A DNA stretch of 64,000 nucleotides from NCBI RefSeq assembly GCF_020177595.1, contig NZ_JAHTBL010000003.1:310001-374000 (forward strand). The letters are read 5' to 3'. Shown here one piece after another: positions 44,153 through 53,632 of the stretch. The notes under the pieces are model-generated. The model had not been told where the DNA came from. It made no database searches and saw nothing but the letters and a program-made list of their open reading frames with translations. Position 1 is the first letter of the stretch; each line of letters begins with the position of its first letter. This stretch comes from Cognatishimia sp. MH4019 (lineage in GTDB: Bacteria > Pseudomonadota > Alphaproteobacteria > Rhodobacterales > Rhodobacteraceae). The translations under genes and the position numbers were made by a program.

Positions 44153-44869
44153 ATGGCCAAGAAAAACACTTCTCCCGATCATGTTGCGATCATCATGGAT
44201 GGCAATGGCCGCTGGGCGCAAAAACGCGGCAAGCCGCGGCTGTTCGGGCATCATGCCGGGGCCAAGCGCGTGCGCGAGATTGTCGAGGCGTGCCCGACGC
44301 TGGGCGTGAAATACCTGACGATCTTCGCGTTCTCGACCGAGAACTGGAAGCGCACGCAGACCGAAGTGGCGGGTCTCATGCGGCTGTTCCGGCGCTATAT
44401 TCAACGCGAGGCGCGCGCGCTCTTTGAAGCTGGTGTGCGGGTGCGGTTCATCGGCGACCGCGTGCGGCTAGAGGATTCTCTGGTCAAGATGATGGACGAT
44501 CTGGAGCTGCTGACGGCGGGTAATGACGCTGTTCATCTGACCATCGCGATCAATTACGGGGGCCGGGACGAGGTGGCACGCGCGACGCGCCGTCTGGCCT
44601 ATGATGTGGCAGGCGGCAAGCTGGATCCGCGCGATGTGAATGACGAGACATTCACGCGCTATCTGGACACGTGCTATCTGCCCGATCCCGATTTGGTCAT
44701 CCGCACCAGCGGGGAGGCGCGGATCAGCAACTTCCTGCTCTGGCAGTCGGCTTATTCGGAATACGAGTTTATCCCGACGCTCTGGCCTGATTTCACCGCT
44801 GCCGAGTTTGAAAAGGTGCTGGCCAAGTTTGGTGACCGCGAACGCCGCTTTGGTGCTGTCCTGACATGA
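44153..44869 (+). CDS. uppS: Undecaprenyl diphosphate synthase
   Basis: This cis-prenyltransferase makes the C55 lipid carrier for peptidoglycan and polysaccharide assembly. The 238-residue protein has the catalytic VAIIMDGNGRWA with Asp16, HHAGAKRVREIV, FAFSTENWKR and the C-terminal RTSGEARISNFLLWQ motif. The stop overlaps the cdsA start by four bases. Confidence 0.97.
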   Translation: MAKKNTSPDHVAIIMDGNGRWAQKRGKPRLFGHHAGAKRVREIVEACPTLGVKYLTIFAFSTENWKRTQTEVAGLMRLFRRYIQREARALFEAGVRVRFIGDRVRLEDSLVKMMDDLELLTAGNDAVHLTIAINYGGRDEVARATRRLAYDVAGGKLDPRDVNDETFTRYLDTCYLPDPDLVIRTSGEARISNFLLWQSAYSEYEFIPTLWPDFTAAEFEKVLAKFGDRERRFGAVLT

Positions 44870-45663
44870 GCGAGATGGCTCCGGCCAAATGGGATGACCT
44901 GCGCACGCGGCTTTTATCCGGTGCGGGTATGGGCGCGATTGGCGTGACTTGCATCCTTGCAGGCGGGGTCTGGTTTCAGATGCTTGCAGTGTTCGTCACG
45001 GCGGTGATGATCTGGGAACTGGTCATGATGATCCGCCCCGATGCGCCCACACCCGCGATGCTGCTGGCGGCACTTACGGCGAGCCTTTTGTCGGGCATGT
45101 TTGTGGCCGAGGAAAGCTGGATCCTTGTCCTGTTCATCCTGCCGCCCGCGCTTGGTCTGCTGGCACTGCCCCGCGAAAAGCGCACTTTTTTCGCCTTTGC
45201 GCTCGCCATCCTGATCGCAGGTTGGGGCCTTGTGACCTTCCGCGAGACACATGGCGTCGTCTGGCTGCTTTGGCTGGTGCTGGTCGTGATCGCGACGGAT
45301 ATCTTTGGCTATTTCGCAGGCCGCATCTTTGGCGGGCCGAAGTTCTGGCCCAAGATCAGCCCCAAGAAAACCTGGAGCGGGACGGTCGCAGGCTGGGTTT
45401 CGGCTGCTGGCATCGGCATCCTGTTCGGCACCTTTACCGATGCGGGGCCGGATCTTTGGTGGATTTCGATGCTGCTTAGTTTTGCTTCACAAATGGGCGA
45501 TATTGCGGAAAGCGCTTTGAAGCGGCGGATGGGAGTCAAGGACAGCTCGACCCTGATCCCGGGTCATGGCGGGCTCTTTGATCGGTTTGACGGCTTGCTT
45601 GGCGCGGCGCTGTTCATGCTGGCGATTTCGCTTTTTGTGGATGTGCCGCAGGTTCAGTTCTGA
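44866..45663 (+). CDS. cdsA: Phosphatidate cytidylyltransferase
   Basis: This integral membrane enzyme makes CDP-diacylglycerol, the precursor of all phospholipids. The 265-residue protein has about eight helices and the family signature near the end: SALKRRMGVKDSSTLIPGHG followed by GLFDRFDGLLGA. It overlaps uppS at its start and shares one base with dxr at its end. Confidence 0.96.
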   Translation: MSEMAPAKWDDLRTRLLSGAGMGAIGVTCILAGGVWFQMLAVFVTAVMIWELVMMIRPDAPTPAMLLAALTASLLSGMFVAEESWILVLFILPPALGLLALPREKRTFFAFALAILIAGWGLVTFRETHGVVWLLWLVLVVIATDIFGYFAGRIFGGPKFWPKISPKKTWSGTVAGWVSAAGIGILFGTFTDAGPDLWWISMLLSFASQMGDIAESALKRRMGVKDSSTLIPGHGGLFDRFDGLLGAALFMLAISLFVDVPQVQF

Positions 45664-46835
45664 TGCGTAAAGTGTCGATCTTCGGGGCGACGGGCTCGAT
45701 TGGGCAAAATACGATTGATCTGATTGCCCGCGACCCGGGGGCGTATGACGTGGTTGCGCTGACCGGTGGCGCCAATATCGCGCAACTGGCCGAGGACGCA
45801 CGGCGGCTGAACGCTGATATCGCGATTACGGCTTATGAAGATCAGTTGGATGATCTGCGCGCAGCGCTTGCTGGCACAGATGTCGAAGCGGCGGCCGGGG
45901 CAGGGGCGGTCACCGAGGCTGCGAGCCGTCCTGCCGACTGGATCATGTCGGCCATTGTGGGTGCTGCGGGTCTGCCGCCGGGGCTGGAAGCGCTCAAGCA
46001 AGGCACGACGCTGGCGCTGGCCAACAAGGAATCGCTGGTCACCGCAGGGCCTTTGCTGATGCAGACCGCGCGCGATCATGGAGCCACCGTGCTGCCGGTC
46101 GACAGCGAGCATTCGGCAGTGTTTCAGGGGCTTGTCGGCGAGGATATGTCCGCGGTCGAGCGGATCATCATCACCGCTTCAGGCGGGGCCTTCCGAGATT
46201 GGCCACTGGAGGCGTTGAAGGATGCGACGCTGGAAGAGGCGTCCTCCCACCCAAACTGGGATATGGGTCAGCGGATCACGATTGATTCCGCGTCCATGTT
46301 CAACAAGTCGCTCGAACTGATTGAAACGAAAGAGTTCTTTGGCGTCCATCCCGATCAGATCGAAACTGTCGTGCATCCCGAAAGCCTGATCCACGCGCTG
46401 GTGGGGTTTAACGACGGTGCGCTGATGGCCCATGTCGGCCCGCCTGATATGCGCCATGCCATTGGCTATGCGCTGCATTGGCCAGATCGGCGGGATTTGC
46501 CTGTGGCGCGGCTTGATCTGGTGGAGATTGGCCAACTGAATTTCCGCAAAGCCTGCGAGACGCGCTATCCGGCGCTGAAGCTGGCACGTAACGTGATGGA
46601 GACGGGCGGGCTTGCCGGGGCGGCCTTCAACGCTGCGAAAGAGCGCGCACTGGATGGCTTCATCGCCGGACACATCAAGTTTACTGAGATGGCGAGCGTT
46701 GTAGAACACGCCCTTGACGCGATCTCTGCCCAGTCGGGTCTTATCAATGCCACGATCAGCCTTGATAACGTCCTGCGTGTGGACCATTTGGCACGACAAG
46801 AGGCCGATGCCGCGATTGCGGCACGAAACATGTAA
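45663..46835 (+). CDS. dxr: 1-deoxy-D-xylulose 5-phosphate reductoisomerase
   Basis: It converts DXP to methylerythritol phosphate, the committed step of the MEP isoprenoid route that supplies UppS. The 390-residue protein has the NADPH-binding GATGSIGQNTIDLI at the N-terminus, the ALANKESLVTAGPLL segment, VDSEHSAVFQ with metal-binding acids, and the substrate loop near DWPLEALKDATLEEA. It directly follows cdsA and precedes rseP by nine bases. Confidence 0.97.
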   Translation: MRKVSIFGATGSIGQNTIDLIARDPGAYDVVALTGGANIAQLAEDARRLNADIAITAYEDQLDDLRAALAGTDVEAAAGAGAVTEAASRPADWIMSAIVGAAGLPPGLEALKQGTTLALANKESLVTAGPLLMQTARDHGATVLPVDSEHSAVFQGLVGEDMSAVERIIITASGGAFRDWPLEALKDATLEEASSHPNWDMGQRITIDSASMFNKSLELIETKEFFGVHPDQIETVVHPESLIHALVGFNDGALMAHVGPPDMRHAIGYALHWPDRRDLPVARLDLVEIGQLNFRKACETRYPALKLARNVMETGGLAGAAFNAAKERALDGFIAGHIKFTEMASVVEHALDAISAQSGLINATISLDNVLRVDHLARQEADAAIAARNM

Positions 46836-46844
46836 GAGGGCGGT

Positions 46845-48185
46845 TTGGAACTCACCAACTTGATCCCGCAATTCGGCGGGCTGATCTATACCATTGGCGC
46901 ATTCGTTTTGGCGCTCAGCATCATCGTGGCGATCCATGAGTACGGCCATTACATCGTGGGCCGTTGGTGCGGGATTTATGCCGAAGTGTTTTCGCTTGGA
47001 TTCGGTCCGGTGCTGTTCAGCCGCGTCGACAAGCGCGGCACGAAATGGCAATTCGCGCTGCTGCCGCTGGGGGGCTACGTCAAGTTTCTGGGCGATGCCG
47101 ATGCGGCCAGCGGCAAGGACGGTGCGCTGGTGGATGCGCTGCCGGAAGAGCGTAAACGAATGACCATGCATGGCGCGCCGCTTTGGGCGCGGGCGTGCAC
47201 CGTCGCCGCAGGCCCTGTGTTCAACTTCATCCTGTCGTTTCTGATTTTCGGCGCGATCCTCTTTTTCAGGGGTCAGCCAACCGCGCCGCTGATGATCGAA
47301 GACCTTACCGAGTTGCCGCCTGCCTATGCCGTGGCTTTGCAGCCGGGCGACAAGATCATTGCCATTGACGGCGTGGAAGCCCCCGATCTGGAAGGCTTCG
47401 ATGATTTCGTGCAGGCTCTGCCGACGGATCAAGTCCTTGATTACCGCGTTTTGCGGAACGGGGATGAGGTGACGGTGGACGGTCCTTACCCCTATCCGCC
47501 GCTTATCAACGGTTTGTCGCCACGCTCTGCCGCGATGGATGTGAACCTGCGTGTCGGTGATGTGATCACGGCTGTCGACGACGCGCCGATCCACACGTTC
47601 AACGCCCTGCGCACAGCTGTGGCCGACGCGGATGGCGCGCCCTTGAAGCTGGATGTGTGGCGTGACGGGGAGGAGATGGAGTTTGTTCTTGCTCCCAAGC
47701 GTGTGGACCTGCCGCAGCCCGATGGCAGTTTCGAGACACGCTGGTTGATCGGTATCTCAGGTGGGCTGTTCTTTGAGGCCGCAACCGAGCGGGGCGGCGT
47801 GCTGCAATCCTTGCAATACGGGGTAGAGCAGACGTGGTTCATCGTCACGTCAAGCATTTCGGGCCTGAAAAACATGATTACCGGGGCGATCAGTTCGTGC
47901 AATCTGTCCGGCCCGATTGGCATTGCCCAGACATCAGGCGCGATGGCCAGCCAGGGTGCGCAGTCCTTCATTTATTTCATCGCTGTTCTCAGCACGGCAG
48001 TGGGCCTTCTGAACCTGTTCCCGATTCCCGTTCTGGATGGCGGGCATTTGGTGTTTCACGCCTATGAGGCGGTGACCGGCAAGCCCCCCAGTGACCGCGC
48101 GTTGCGCGTTTTGATGGGGGTCGGGCTGACGCTGCTGTTGTCGCTGATGGTGTTCGCGCTGGGAAATGACATCTTCTGCCCCTAG
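46845..48185 (+). CDS. rseP: Site-2 intramembrane zinc protease RseP
   Basis: It cleaves membrane-anchored anti-sigma factors and remnant signal peptides inside the inner membrane. The 446-residue protein has the zinc motif HEYGH at 31-35 in the first helix, two PDZ-like periplasmic modules (about 130-300), and the second active-site segment NLFPIPVLDGGH. The start is TTG 46845, with GAGGG four bases upstream. It precedes bamA as in most proteobacteria, but with a 47-codon gene between them. Confidence 0.95.
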   Translation: MELTNLIPQFGGLIYTIGAFVLALSIIVAIHEYGHYIVGRWCGIYAEVFSLGFGPVLFSRVDKRGTKWQFALLPLGGYVKFLGDADAASGKDGALVDALPEERKRMTMHGAPLWARACTVAAGPVFNFILSFLIFGAILFFRGQPTAPLMIEDLTELPPAYAVALQPGDKIIAIDGVEAPDLEGFDDFVQALPTDQVLDYRVLRNGDEVTVDGPYPYPPLINGLSPRSAAMDVNLRVGDVITAVDDAPIHTFNALRTAVADADGAPLKLDVWRDGEEMEFVLAPKRVDLPQPDGSFETRWLIGISGGLFFEAATERGGVLQSLQYGVEQTWFIVTSSISGLKNMITGAISSCNLSGPIGIAQTSGAMASQGAQSFIYFIAVLSTAVGLLNLFPIPVLDGGHLVFHAYEAVTGKPPSDRALRVLMGVGLTLLLSLMVFALGNDIFCP

Positions 48186-48286
48186 GCGCGCGTAACGAAA
48201 CGCCCTGAAACCTGTCCGATTATGCCCCATTCCTGCCACATTTGGCCCCGATCCTTGATCAAAGCCTTTGTGCAGGAGTGTAACCA

Positions 48287-48430
48287 ATGCAAGCCGTTCA
48301 ATCCGGAGTTCGCAGCCTGAGCCTGTTGATGGATATCAACTGGGACCGCTTCATCATGCCTGCTGCCATTATCGGCGGATTGGTTGCCGGGGCCGAGCTT
48401 GGTGGCATCTTGCTGAACCTCGCACATTAA
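48287..48430 (+). CDS. 47-residue membrane micro-protein between rseP and bamA
   Basis: An ATG at 48287 with an AGGAG site six to seven bases upstream opens a 47-codon frame. The product begins MQAVQSGVRSLSLLMDINWD and continues into one glycine-rich hydrophobic helix (MPAAIIGGLVAGAELGGILL, about residues 24-43). It is free-standing, 101 bases after rseP. A CACAAGTTGTG-centred hairpin and T-rich stretch (about 48475-48505) follow. The strong ribosome binding site and membrane-protein composition argue it is real. Its function is unknown; position suggests a link to envelope assembly or to RseP. Confidence 0.65.
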   Translation: MQAVQSGVRSLSLLMDINWDRFIMPAAIIGGLVAGAELGGILLNLAH

Positions 48431-48568
48431 ACACCTCCAAAGACAGCGCTGATGCGCTTACAAAACACTCCGACACAAGTTGTGGCCGGGGTGTTTGTCG
48501 TTTTGACAACGTGTGGTAATGCCGATACTCAGTTCTCGAACGCTGGGATGTTTAAACGGAGTCGTCGG

Positions 48569-50917
48569 ATGACCGCCAAAGAGGTGAGCAGCGCGACCGT
48601 AGCTGCAATGATAATGCACACGGGACGCAACTGGGTCAGCGCATACATCAAAACAGGGCTTTTGGCCCTAGTTTCGCTGGTCATGATGGTGGGATTAGCC
48701 ACCGCACAGGATTTTCGCTTTAACCAAGTGCAGATCGAAGGCAACCAAAGGGTGGAGCCGGCCACGATCCTGTCTTACGCGAATATCGCGCGGGGCGAGG
48801 CGGTCAGTGCGGGCGATCTGAACGACGCCTTCCAGAATATTCAGGAATCAGGCCTCTTTGAAGAGGTGGAGTTGATCCCCTCGGGCAGCACGCTGATTAT
48901 CCGGGTGCAGGAATTTCCGACGATCAACCGCATCAATATCGAAGGCAACCGCCGCATTGACGACGAAGACCTGCTGCCGCTGCTGCGCTCGCAGCCGCGC
49001 CGGGTCTACAGTCCGACCCTGGCCGAGCAGGACGCCGCTACATTGACCGAAGCCTACACGACCCAAGGACGTCTGGCTGCGACCGTGTCGCCGTCGATCA
49101 TCCGCCGCTCGGATAACCGCGTCGATCTGGTGTTTGAAGTGGTGGAAGGGCGCACCGTCGAGGTGGAGCGTCTGAGCTTTACCGGCAACCGCGAGTTTTC
49201 TGATCGTCGTCTGCGCCGTGTTCTTGAGACCAAACAGGCCGGTATTTTCCGGGCTCTGATCCGGTCCGACACGTTTCTCGCGGATCGGATCGAGTTCGAC
49301 AAACAGGTGTTGCAGGATTTCTACCAATCGCGCGGCTATGTCGATTTCGAAACGCTCAGCGTGAACTCTCAGCTGACCCGCGAGCGCGATGGCTATCTTG
49401 TGACGTTCAACGTGCGGGAAGGCCAGCAGTTCAAATTTGGCGAAATCACCGCGGTGAGCGATCTTGAGGACGTGAACCCGGACGAGTATCTCGACGTTAT
49501 TCGCTTGCGTCCGGGCGTCATTTACAACCCGGCACTAGTCGACAACACCATCGCCCGGATGGAGCGTTTGGCGCTGCAGCAAGGTCTGAACTTCATTCGG
49601 GTCGAGCCGCGCATCATCCGCAACGACCGCGCATTGACGCTGGATGTAGAGTTCGCCATCACCCGCGGTCCGCGTGTTTTTGTCGAGCGGATTGATATTG
49701 AAGGCAACACAACGACGCTGGACCGCGTTGTGCGCCGCCAGTTCCGCGTGATTGAGGGCGATCCGTTCAACCCGCGTGAGATTCGCGCGTCGGCTTCGCG
49801 GATCCGCGCACTTGGCTTCTTCTCCAATGCCGAGGTGAATGCACGCGAAGGGTCCGGCCCGGACCGCGTCATCATCGACGTGGATGTAGAAGAGCAGCCG
49901 ACAGGCTCGCTCAACTTCGGGGGTAGCTTCTCGAATTCCAACGGGTTCGGGGCCGCGATCAGCTTTACAGAGCGGAACTTCCTGGGCCGGGGCCAGACCC
50001 TTGGGTTTGGCGTGAACACAACCTCGTCCACGCGGTCTTATAACTTCAACTTCGTTGAGCCCGCCTTCCTGGGCCGCGATCTGCGTGCAGGTATTCTGAT
50101 TGATTATCGCACCACGGACCGCAACAACGCGGACTTCAACTCTCGTGTTGCACGGGTGCAACCATCACTGCGCTTCCCGGTGGGGGAGAATAGCTTCCTC
50201 ACGCTGCGTGGTGGTTTCAAATCCAGCGAGATTTTCGACGTCGATGATGACAGCTCGGTTCTGTTGCAGGCCGAGGAAGAGGAGGGCGAACGCGCCTTGG
50301 GCTTTCTTGGCTACTCGTTCAGCTATGACAGCCGCCGCACAGGTCTGAACCCGAACGCAGGTGTGATCTTCCGCTTCAGTCAGGATTTTGCCGGTCTGGG
50401 CGGGGATAACAGCTACATCGAAACGACGGCTCTTCTTGGCGCGGAAACGCGTGTCATGAACGAAGAGGTCACGCTGCGGGCCACTCTTGAGGGCGGCGCG
50501 TTGAACATGCTGTCCGGCGACTCGCTTATTCTGGATCGTTTCCGGGTTGGTCCCAGCCGTTTGCGCGGCTTTGAATCGAACGGGATTGGCCCACGTGATC
50601 TGGATGCCAAAAACGAAGACGTCCTTGGCGGTAACTTCTTTGCCGTGGCCCGTCTTGAGGCCGAGTTCCCTCTGGGGCTGCCTGAAGAATACGGCGTGAG
50701 CGGCGGTGTCTTTTACGACATGGGTTCGCTTTGGGGGCTGGACAATACGGATGATGGCCGGATCGACGACAGCTTTAGCCTGCGCTCGGCTGTGGGTGTA
50801 TCGCTCTTCTGGGATACCGGGCTTGGCCCGCTGCGCTTCAACTTTGCCGAAGCCATCCAGAAAGAGGATTTTGACGAGGATCAGTTTTTCGATCTGACGA
50901 TCTCTACCCAGTTCTGA
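48569..50917 (+). CDS. bamA: Outer-membrane protein assembly factor BamA
   Basis: This is the central component of the BAM complex, which inserts beta-barrels into the outer membrane. The protein has a signal segment (GLLALVSLVMMVGLATAQ), five POTRA domains (about residues 48-450) and a C-terminal 16-stranded barrel. The barrel shows the RGFE-type motif as SRLRGFESNGIG, and the final residue is Phe. I chose ATG 48569, with GGAG seven bases upstream, giving 782 residues; other in-frame ATGs lie up- and downstream. TTGACA at 48503-48508 may belong to its promoter. The stop overlaps the skp start. Confidence 0.95.
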   Translation: MTAKEVSSATVAAMIMHTGRNWVSAYIKTGLLALVSLVMMVGLATAQDFRFNQVQIEGNQRVEPATILSYANIARGEAVSAGDLNDAFQNIQESGLFEEVELIPSGSTLIIRVQEFPTINRINIEGNRRIDDEDLLPLLRSQPRRVYSPTLAEQDAATLTEAYTTQGRLAATVSPSIIRRSDNRVDLVFEVVEGRTVEVERLSFTGNREFSDRRLRRVLETKQAGIFRALIRSDTFLADRIEFDKQVLQDFYQSRGYVDFETLSVNSQLTRERDGYLVTFNVREGQQFKFGEITAVSDLEDVNPDEYLDVIRLRPGVIYNPALVDNTIARMERLALQQGLNFIRVEPRIIRNDRALTLDVEFAITRGPRVFVERIDIEGNTTTLDRVVRRQFRVIEGDPFNPREIRASASRIRALGFFSNAEVNAREGSGPDRVIIDVDVEEQPTGSLNFGGSFSNSNGFGAAISFTERNFLGRGQTLGFGVNTTSSTRSYNFNFVEPAFLGRDLRAGILIDYRTTDRNNADFNSRVARVQPSLRFPVGENSFLTLRGGFKSSEIFDVDDDSSVLLQAEEEEGERALGFLGYSFSYDSRRTGLNPNAGVIFRFSQDFAGLGGDNSYIETTALLGAETRVMNEEVTLRATLEGGALNMLSGDSLILDRFRVGPSRLRGFESNGIGPRDLDAKNEDVLGGNFFAVARLEAEFPLGLPEEYGVSGGVFYDMGSLWGLDNTDDGRIDDSFSLRSAVGVSLFWDTGLGPLRFNFAEAIQKEDFDEDQFFDLTISTQF

Positions 50918-51531
50918 TGCGTCGGCTTCTTTCGGCTTTGTCTTTGGGACTGGCGGTGCTTCTGGCGCCGCCAGTTCTGGCGCAAGGCGGATTGTCCCAA
51001 CCGCAATCACCCATCCTCGTGATCGAAAGCGAACGCCTGTTCATCGAAACAGAGTTTGGCCAAGCCAGTCTGCGGGCAATTGACGAACAAGCGCGGCGTT
51101 TGGCTTCGGAAAGTCGCGAGATTGACGCGCAGCTTATCGAGGAAGAACGGGCGCTGACCGAGGCGCGCCCAACCCTGTCAGCGGAAGAATTCCGCGCCCG
51201 TGCGGATGCGTTTGACGACCGGGTTTTACGTCTACGGCGCGAACGCGATGAGGCCAGCACGCAGCTGGGCCGCGCGCGCGATGAAGCTGAGCAGATTTTG
51301 CGCAATGCCGCATTGCCGGTTCTGGCGCAGATCGTTCTGGACCGCGGAGCAGTTGCGGTTTTCGAGCGGCGTGATGTGTTCATCGTGGACGATGCCATCG
51401 ACATCACTGACGAGGCGGTGGCCCGGATCAACGAACAATTGGGCGCAGATGATGTGCAAACGGGCACGTCTGACAGCCCGACGCCACCCGCTGAAACACC
51501 GGAACAATCCGACACAGAAAGTGATCCTTGA
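50917..51531 (+). CDS. OmpH/Skp-family periplasmic chaperone
   Basis: It is expected to hold unfolded outer-membrane proteins for BamA. The 204-residue protein has a signal peptide (MRRLLSALSLGLAVLLAPPVLAQ), a short beta segment (ILVIESERLF), and a long Glu/Arg/Ala-rich coiled coil (about 55-125) forming the tentacles. A Thr/Pro/Glu-rich tail (about 180-204) is longer than in E. coli Skp (161 residues). It starts on the last base of the bamA stop. Confidence 0.88.
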   Translation: MRRLLSALSLGLAVLLAPPVLAQGGLSQPQSPILVIESERLFIETEFGQASLRAIDEQARRLASESREIDAQLIEEERALTEARPTLSAEEFRARADAFDDRVLRLRRERDEASTQLGRARDEAEQILRNAALPVLAQIVLDRGAVAVFERRDVFIVDDAIDITDEAVARINEQLGADDVQTGTSDSPTPPAETPEQSDTESDP

Positions 51532-51590
51532 GCGCGTTGTGCGGGGCAGGGCCACTTGTTAGTCAAATACCATAAAAAGAAGGACAGGCC

Positions 51591-52046
51591 ATGAGCGACC
51601 CTTTGATGAGCGCCGATATCCAACGCATCCAGCGGCTGATCCCGCACCGCTATCCGTTTTTGCTGGTCGACCGGGTCGAGGATATCGACGGCACCAAATC
51701 CGCGCGGGGCATCAAGAATGTGACCTTCAACGAGCCACATTTCCAAGGCCATTTCCCTGGTACGCCGATCATGCCGGGTGTGACGATCATCGAAGCGATG
51801 GCGCAGACGGCTGCCGTCATGGTTGGTGCTGCGATGGGGATGGAAGACAAGGAATTGCTCGTCTACTTCATGGCCATCGACAAGTGTAAGTTCCGCCGCA
51901 AGGTCGGTCCCGGTGACGTGCTTGAACTGTATATCGAGACAAAGCGCGGCGGCTCGAAGATTTGGAAATTCTCCGGTGTGGCCAAGGTCGGCGATGAAAT
52001 GGCCGCCGAGGCGGAATTCACCGCCATGATGGACTTGCCGGAGTAA
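51591..52046 (+). CDS. fabZ: 3-hydroxyacyl-ACP dehydratase FabZ
   Basis: It dehydrates 3-hydroxyacyl-ACP in fatty acid synthesis and competes with LpxA for the same substrate. The 151-residue hot-dog-fold protein has the catalytic His in [14 protein letters not shown] and the Glu in [12 protein letters not shown]. An AAGAAGGACA ribosome binding site precedes the ATG. It stands in the conserved fabZ-lpxA order. Confidence 0.97.
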   Translation: MSDPLMSADIQRIQRLIPHRYPFLLVDRVEDIDGTKSARGIKNVTFNEPHFQGHFPGTPIMPGVTIIEAMAQTAAVMVGAAMGMEDKELLVYFMAIDKCKFRRKVGPGDVLELYIETKRGGSKIWKFSGVAKVGDEMAAEAEFTAMMDLPE

Positions 52047-52055
52047 GCCGCCGCG

Positions 52056-52850
52056 ATGATTGATCCATCCGCTCAAATTCATGCCTCTGCTGTGATCGAG
52101 GACGGTGCCGTGATCGGCCCTGACTGTGTGATCGGTGCATTCAGCTATATCGGGCCAGAGGTGCGCCTTGGTGCGCGGGTCGAGCTGCGCACACATGTGG
52201 TCGTCACCGGGCAAACGAGCGTGGGCGACGACACGGTCATTTTCTCCTTCGCGGTGATTGGTGAGATCCCGCAAGACAAGAAGTTCGACGGTGAAAAGAC
52301 CCGGCTAGAGATTGGCGCGCGCAACCGTATTCGCGAACATGTCACGATGAATACCGGGACCAAGGGAGGCGGTGGCCTGACCAAGGTCGGCGATGACGGG
52401 CTATTCATGGCGGGCTGTCACATCGCGCATGACGTGATGATCGGGAACAACGTGATCGTGGTGAACTCGGCCGCTTTGGCGGGGCATTGCATCATCGAAG
52501 ATGACGTCATCATCGGCGGTCTGTCGGGCATTCACCAGTTCGTGCGCATCGGCAAAGGGGCCATTATTGGTGCCGTGTCCATGGTGACCAATGACGTGAT
52601 CCCGCATGGGTTGGTGCAAGGACCACGGGGGCAGCTTGATGGGCTGAACCTTGTTGGTTTGAAACGCAAAGGTGTTGCGCGGGCTGACATCACGGCCTTG
52701 CGGGCGGCGTTTCAGATGCTGGCACAAGGCGACGGGGCCTTTCAGGACCGCGCCCGTCGTTTGTCGGACGAGACCGATAGCCCTTACGTGCGCGAGGTTG
52801 TCGATTTCGTGCTGGGGGCGTCTGATCGCTCCTACCTGACGCCGCGCTGA
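52056..52850 (+). CDS. lpxA: UDP-N-acetylglucosamine acyltransferase LpxA
   Basis: It performs the first step of lipid A synthesis, moving a 3-hydroxyacyl chain from ACP to UDP-GlcNAc. The 264-residue protein is a left-handed beta-helix of hexapeptide repeats (1-190) with the catalytic His125 in GCHIAHDVMIGN and a helical C-terminal domain. It starts nine bases after fabZ, and its stop overlaps lpxI by one base. Confidence 0.97.
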   Translation: MIDPSAQIHASAVIEDGAVIGPDCVIGAFSYIGPEVRLGARVELRTHVVVTGQTSVGDDTVIFSFAVIGEIPQDKKFDGEKTRLEIGARNRIREHVTMNTGTKGGGGLTKVGDDGLFMAGCHIAHDVMIGNNVIVVNSAALAGHCIIEDDVIIGGLSGIHQFVRIGKGAIIGAVSMVTNDVIPHGLVQGPRGQLDGLNLVGLKRKGVARADITALRAAFQMLAQGDGAFQDRARRLSDETDSPYVREVVDFVLGASDRSYLTPR

Positions 52851-53632
52851 TGCTGGCCCTGATCGCAGGGCGCGGCGGTCTGCCCAAACTTCTGATGCAG
52901 CGCTTGAAAGAGCGTCCGTTGGTGTGTGCCTTGGAAGGCTACGCGCCAGATTTGTCGGGGGTTGAGACGTTTCGGATCGAAACGCTCGGCAGCTTTATCG
53001 CGATGCTGAAAGAGCGGGGCGTGACGCAAGTGTGCTTTGCGGGGCAGGTGCAGCGCCCGGCACTTGATCCGTCTTTGATTGATCCCGCAACGATGCCGCT
53101 GGTGCCGCGTATGATGGCGGCTTTGCAGCAAGGCGATGATGCCGCGCTGCGCGTGGTGCTGGCGTTTTTTGAAGAGGCCGGGATCGCGATTGTCGCGGCG
53201 CATGATCTTGTGCCGGAATTGTTGCCATCCGAAGGGGTTTTGACCGCGATCCAGCCGACTGACACCGATAAACAAGACGCGGCGCGCGGGGTTGAACTGC
53301 TTTCGCTTCTCAGCCCCGCCGATATTGGGCAAAGCTGTGTGATCGCGCGCGGACAGGCGCTGGCGGTAGAGGCGCAGCCGGGAACAGATTTCATGCTATC
53401 CTCGCTTTCCCATCTGGAGCGAACGCGCGGCGGTGTTTTCGTGAAAGCGCCAAAGGATGGGCAGGATCGGCGCGTTGATATGCCAACGATTGGACCCGAT
53501 ACGGTGCGTCTGGCGGCAGAAGCTGGGCTAAGCGGCCTTGTTCTGACCGCAGGCGGTGTGCAGATGCTGGAACCTCAGCTTTGCATCGCATCGGCCAATG
53601 ATGCGGGACTTTTCATCTGGGTGCGCGCTTGA
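52850..53632 (+). CDS. lpxI: UDP-2,3-diacylglucosamine diphosphatase LpxI
   Basis: It cleaves UDP-2,3-diacylglucosamine to lipid X and UMP. This is the alphaproteobacterial enzyme unrelated in sequence to LpxH (formerly DUF1009). The 260-residue protein shows the N-terminal LALIAGRGGLPKLLM and the C-terminal FVKAPKDGQDRRVDMPTIGPDTV segment with conserved Lys and Asp residues. It lies between lpxA and lpxB and overlaps both by one to four bases. Confidence 0.95.
   Translation: MLALIAGRGGLPKLLMQRLKERPLVCALEGYAPDLSGVETFRIETLGSFIAMLKERGVTQVCFAGQVQRPALDPSLIDPATMPLVPRMMAALQQGDDAALRVVLAFFEEAGIAIVAAHDLVPELLPSEGVLTAIQPTDTDKQDAARGVELLSLLSPADIGQSCVIARGQALAVEAQPGTDFMLSSLSHLERTRGGVFVKAPKDGQDRRVDMPTIGPDTVRLAAEAGLSGLVLTAGGVQMLEPQLCIASANDAGLFIWVRA

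Noticed and set aside
46179-47594. 471-codon minus-strand frame
   Set aside because: It is antisense to dxr and rseP, both unmistakable genes.
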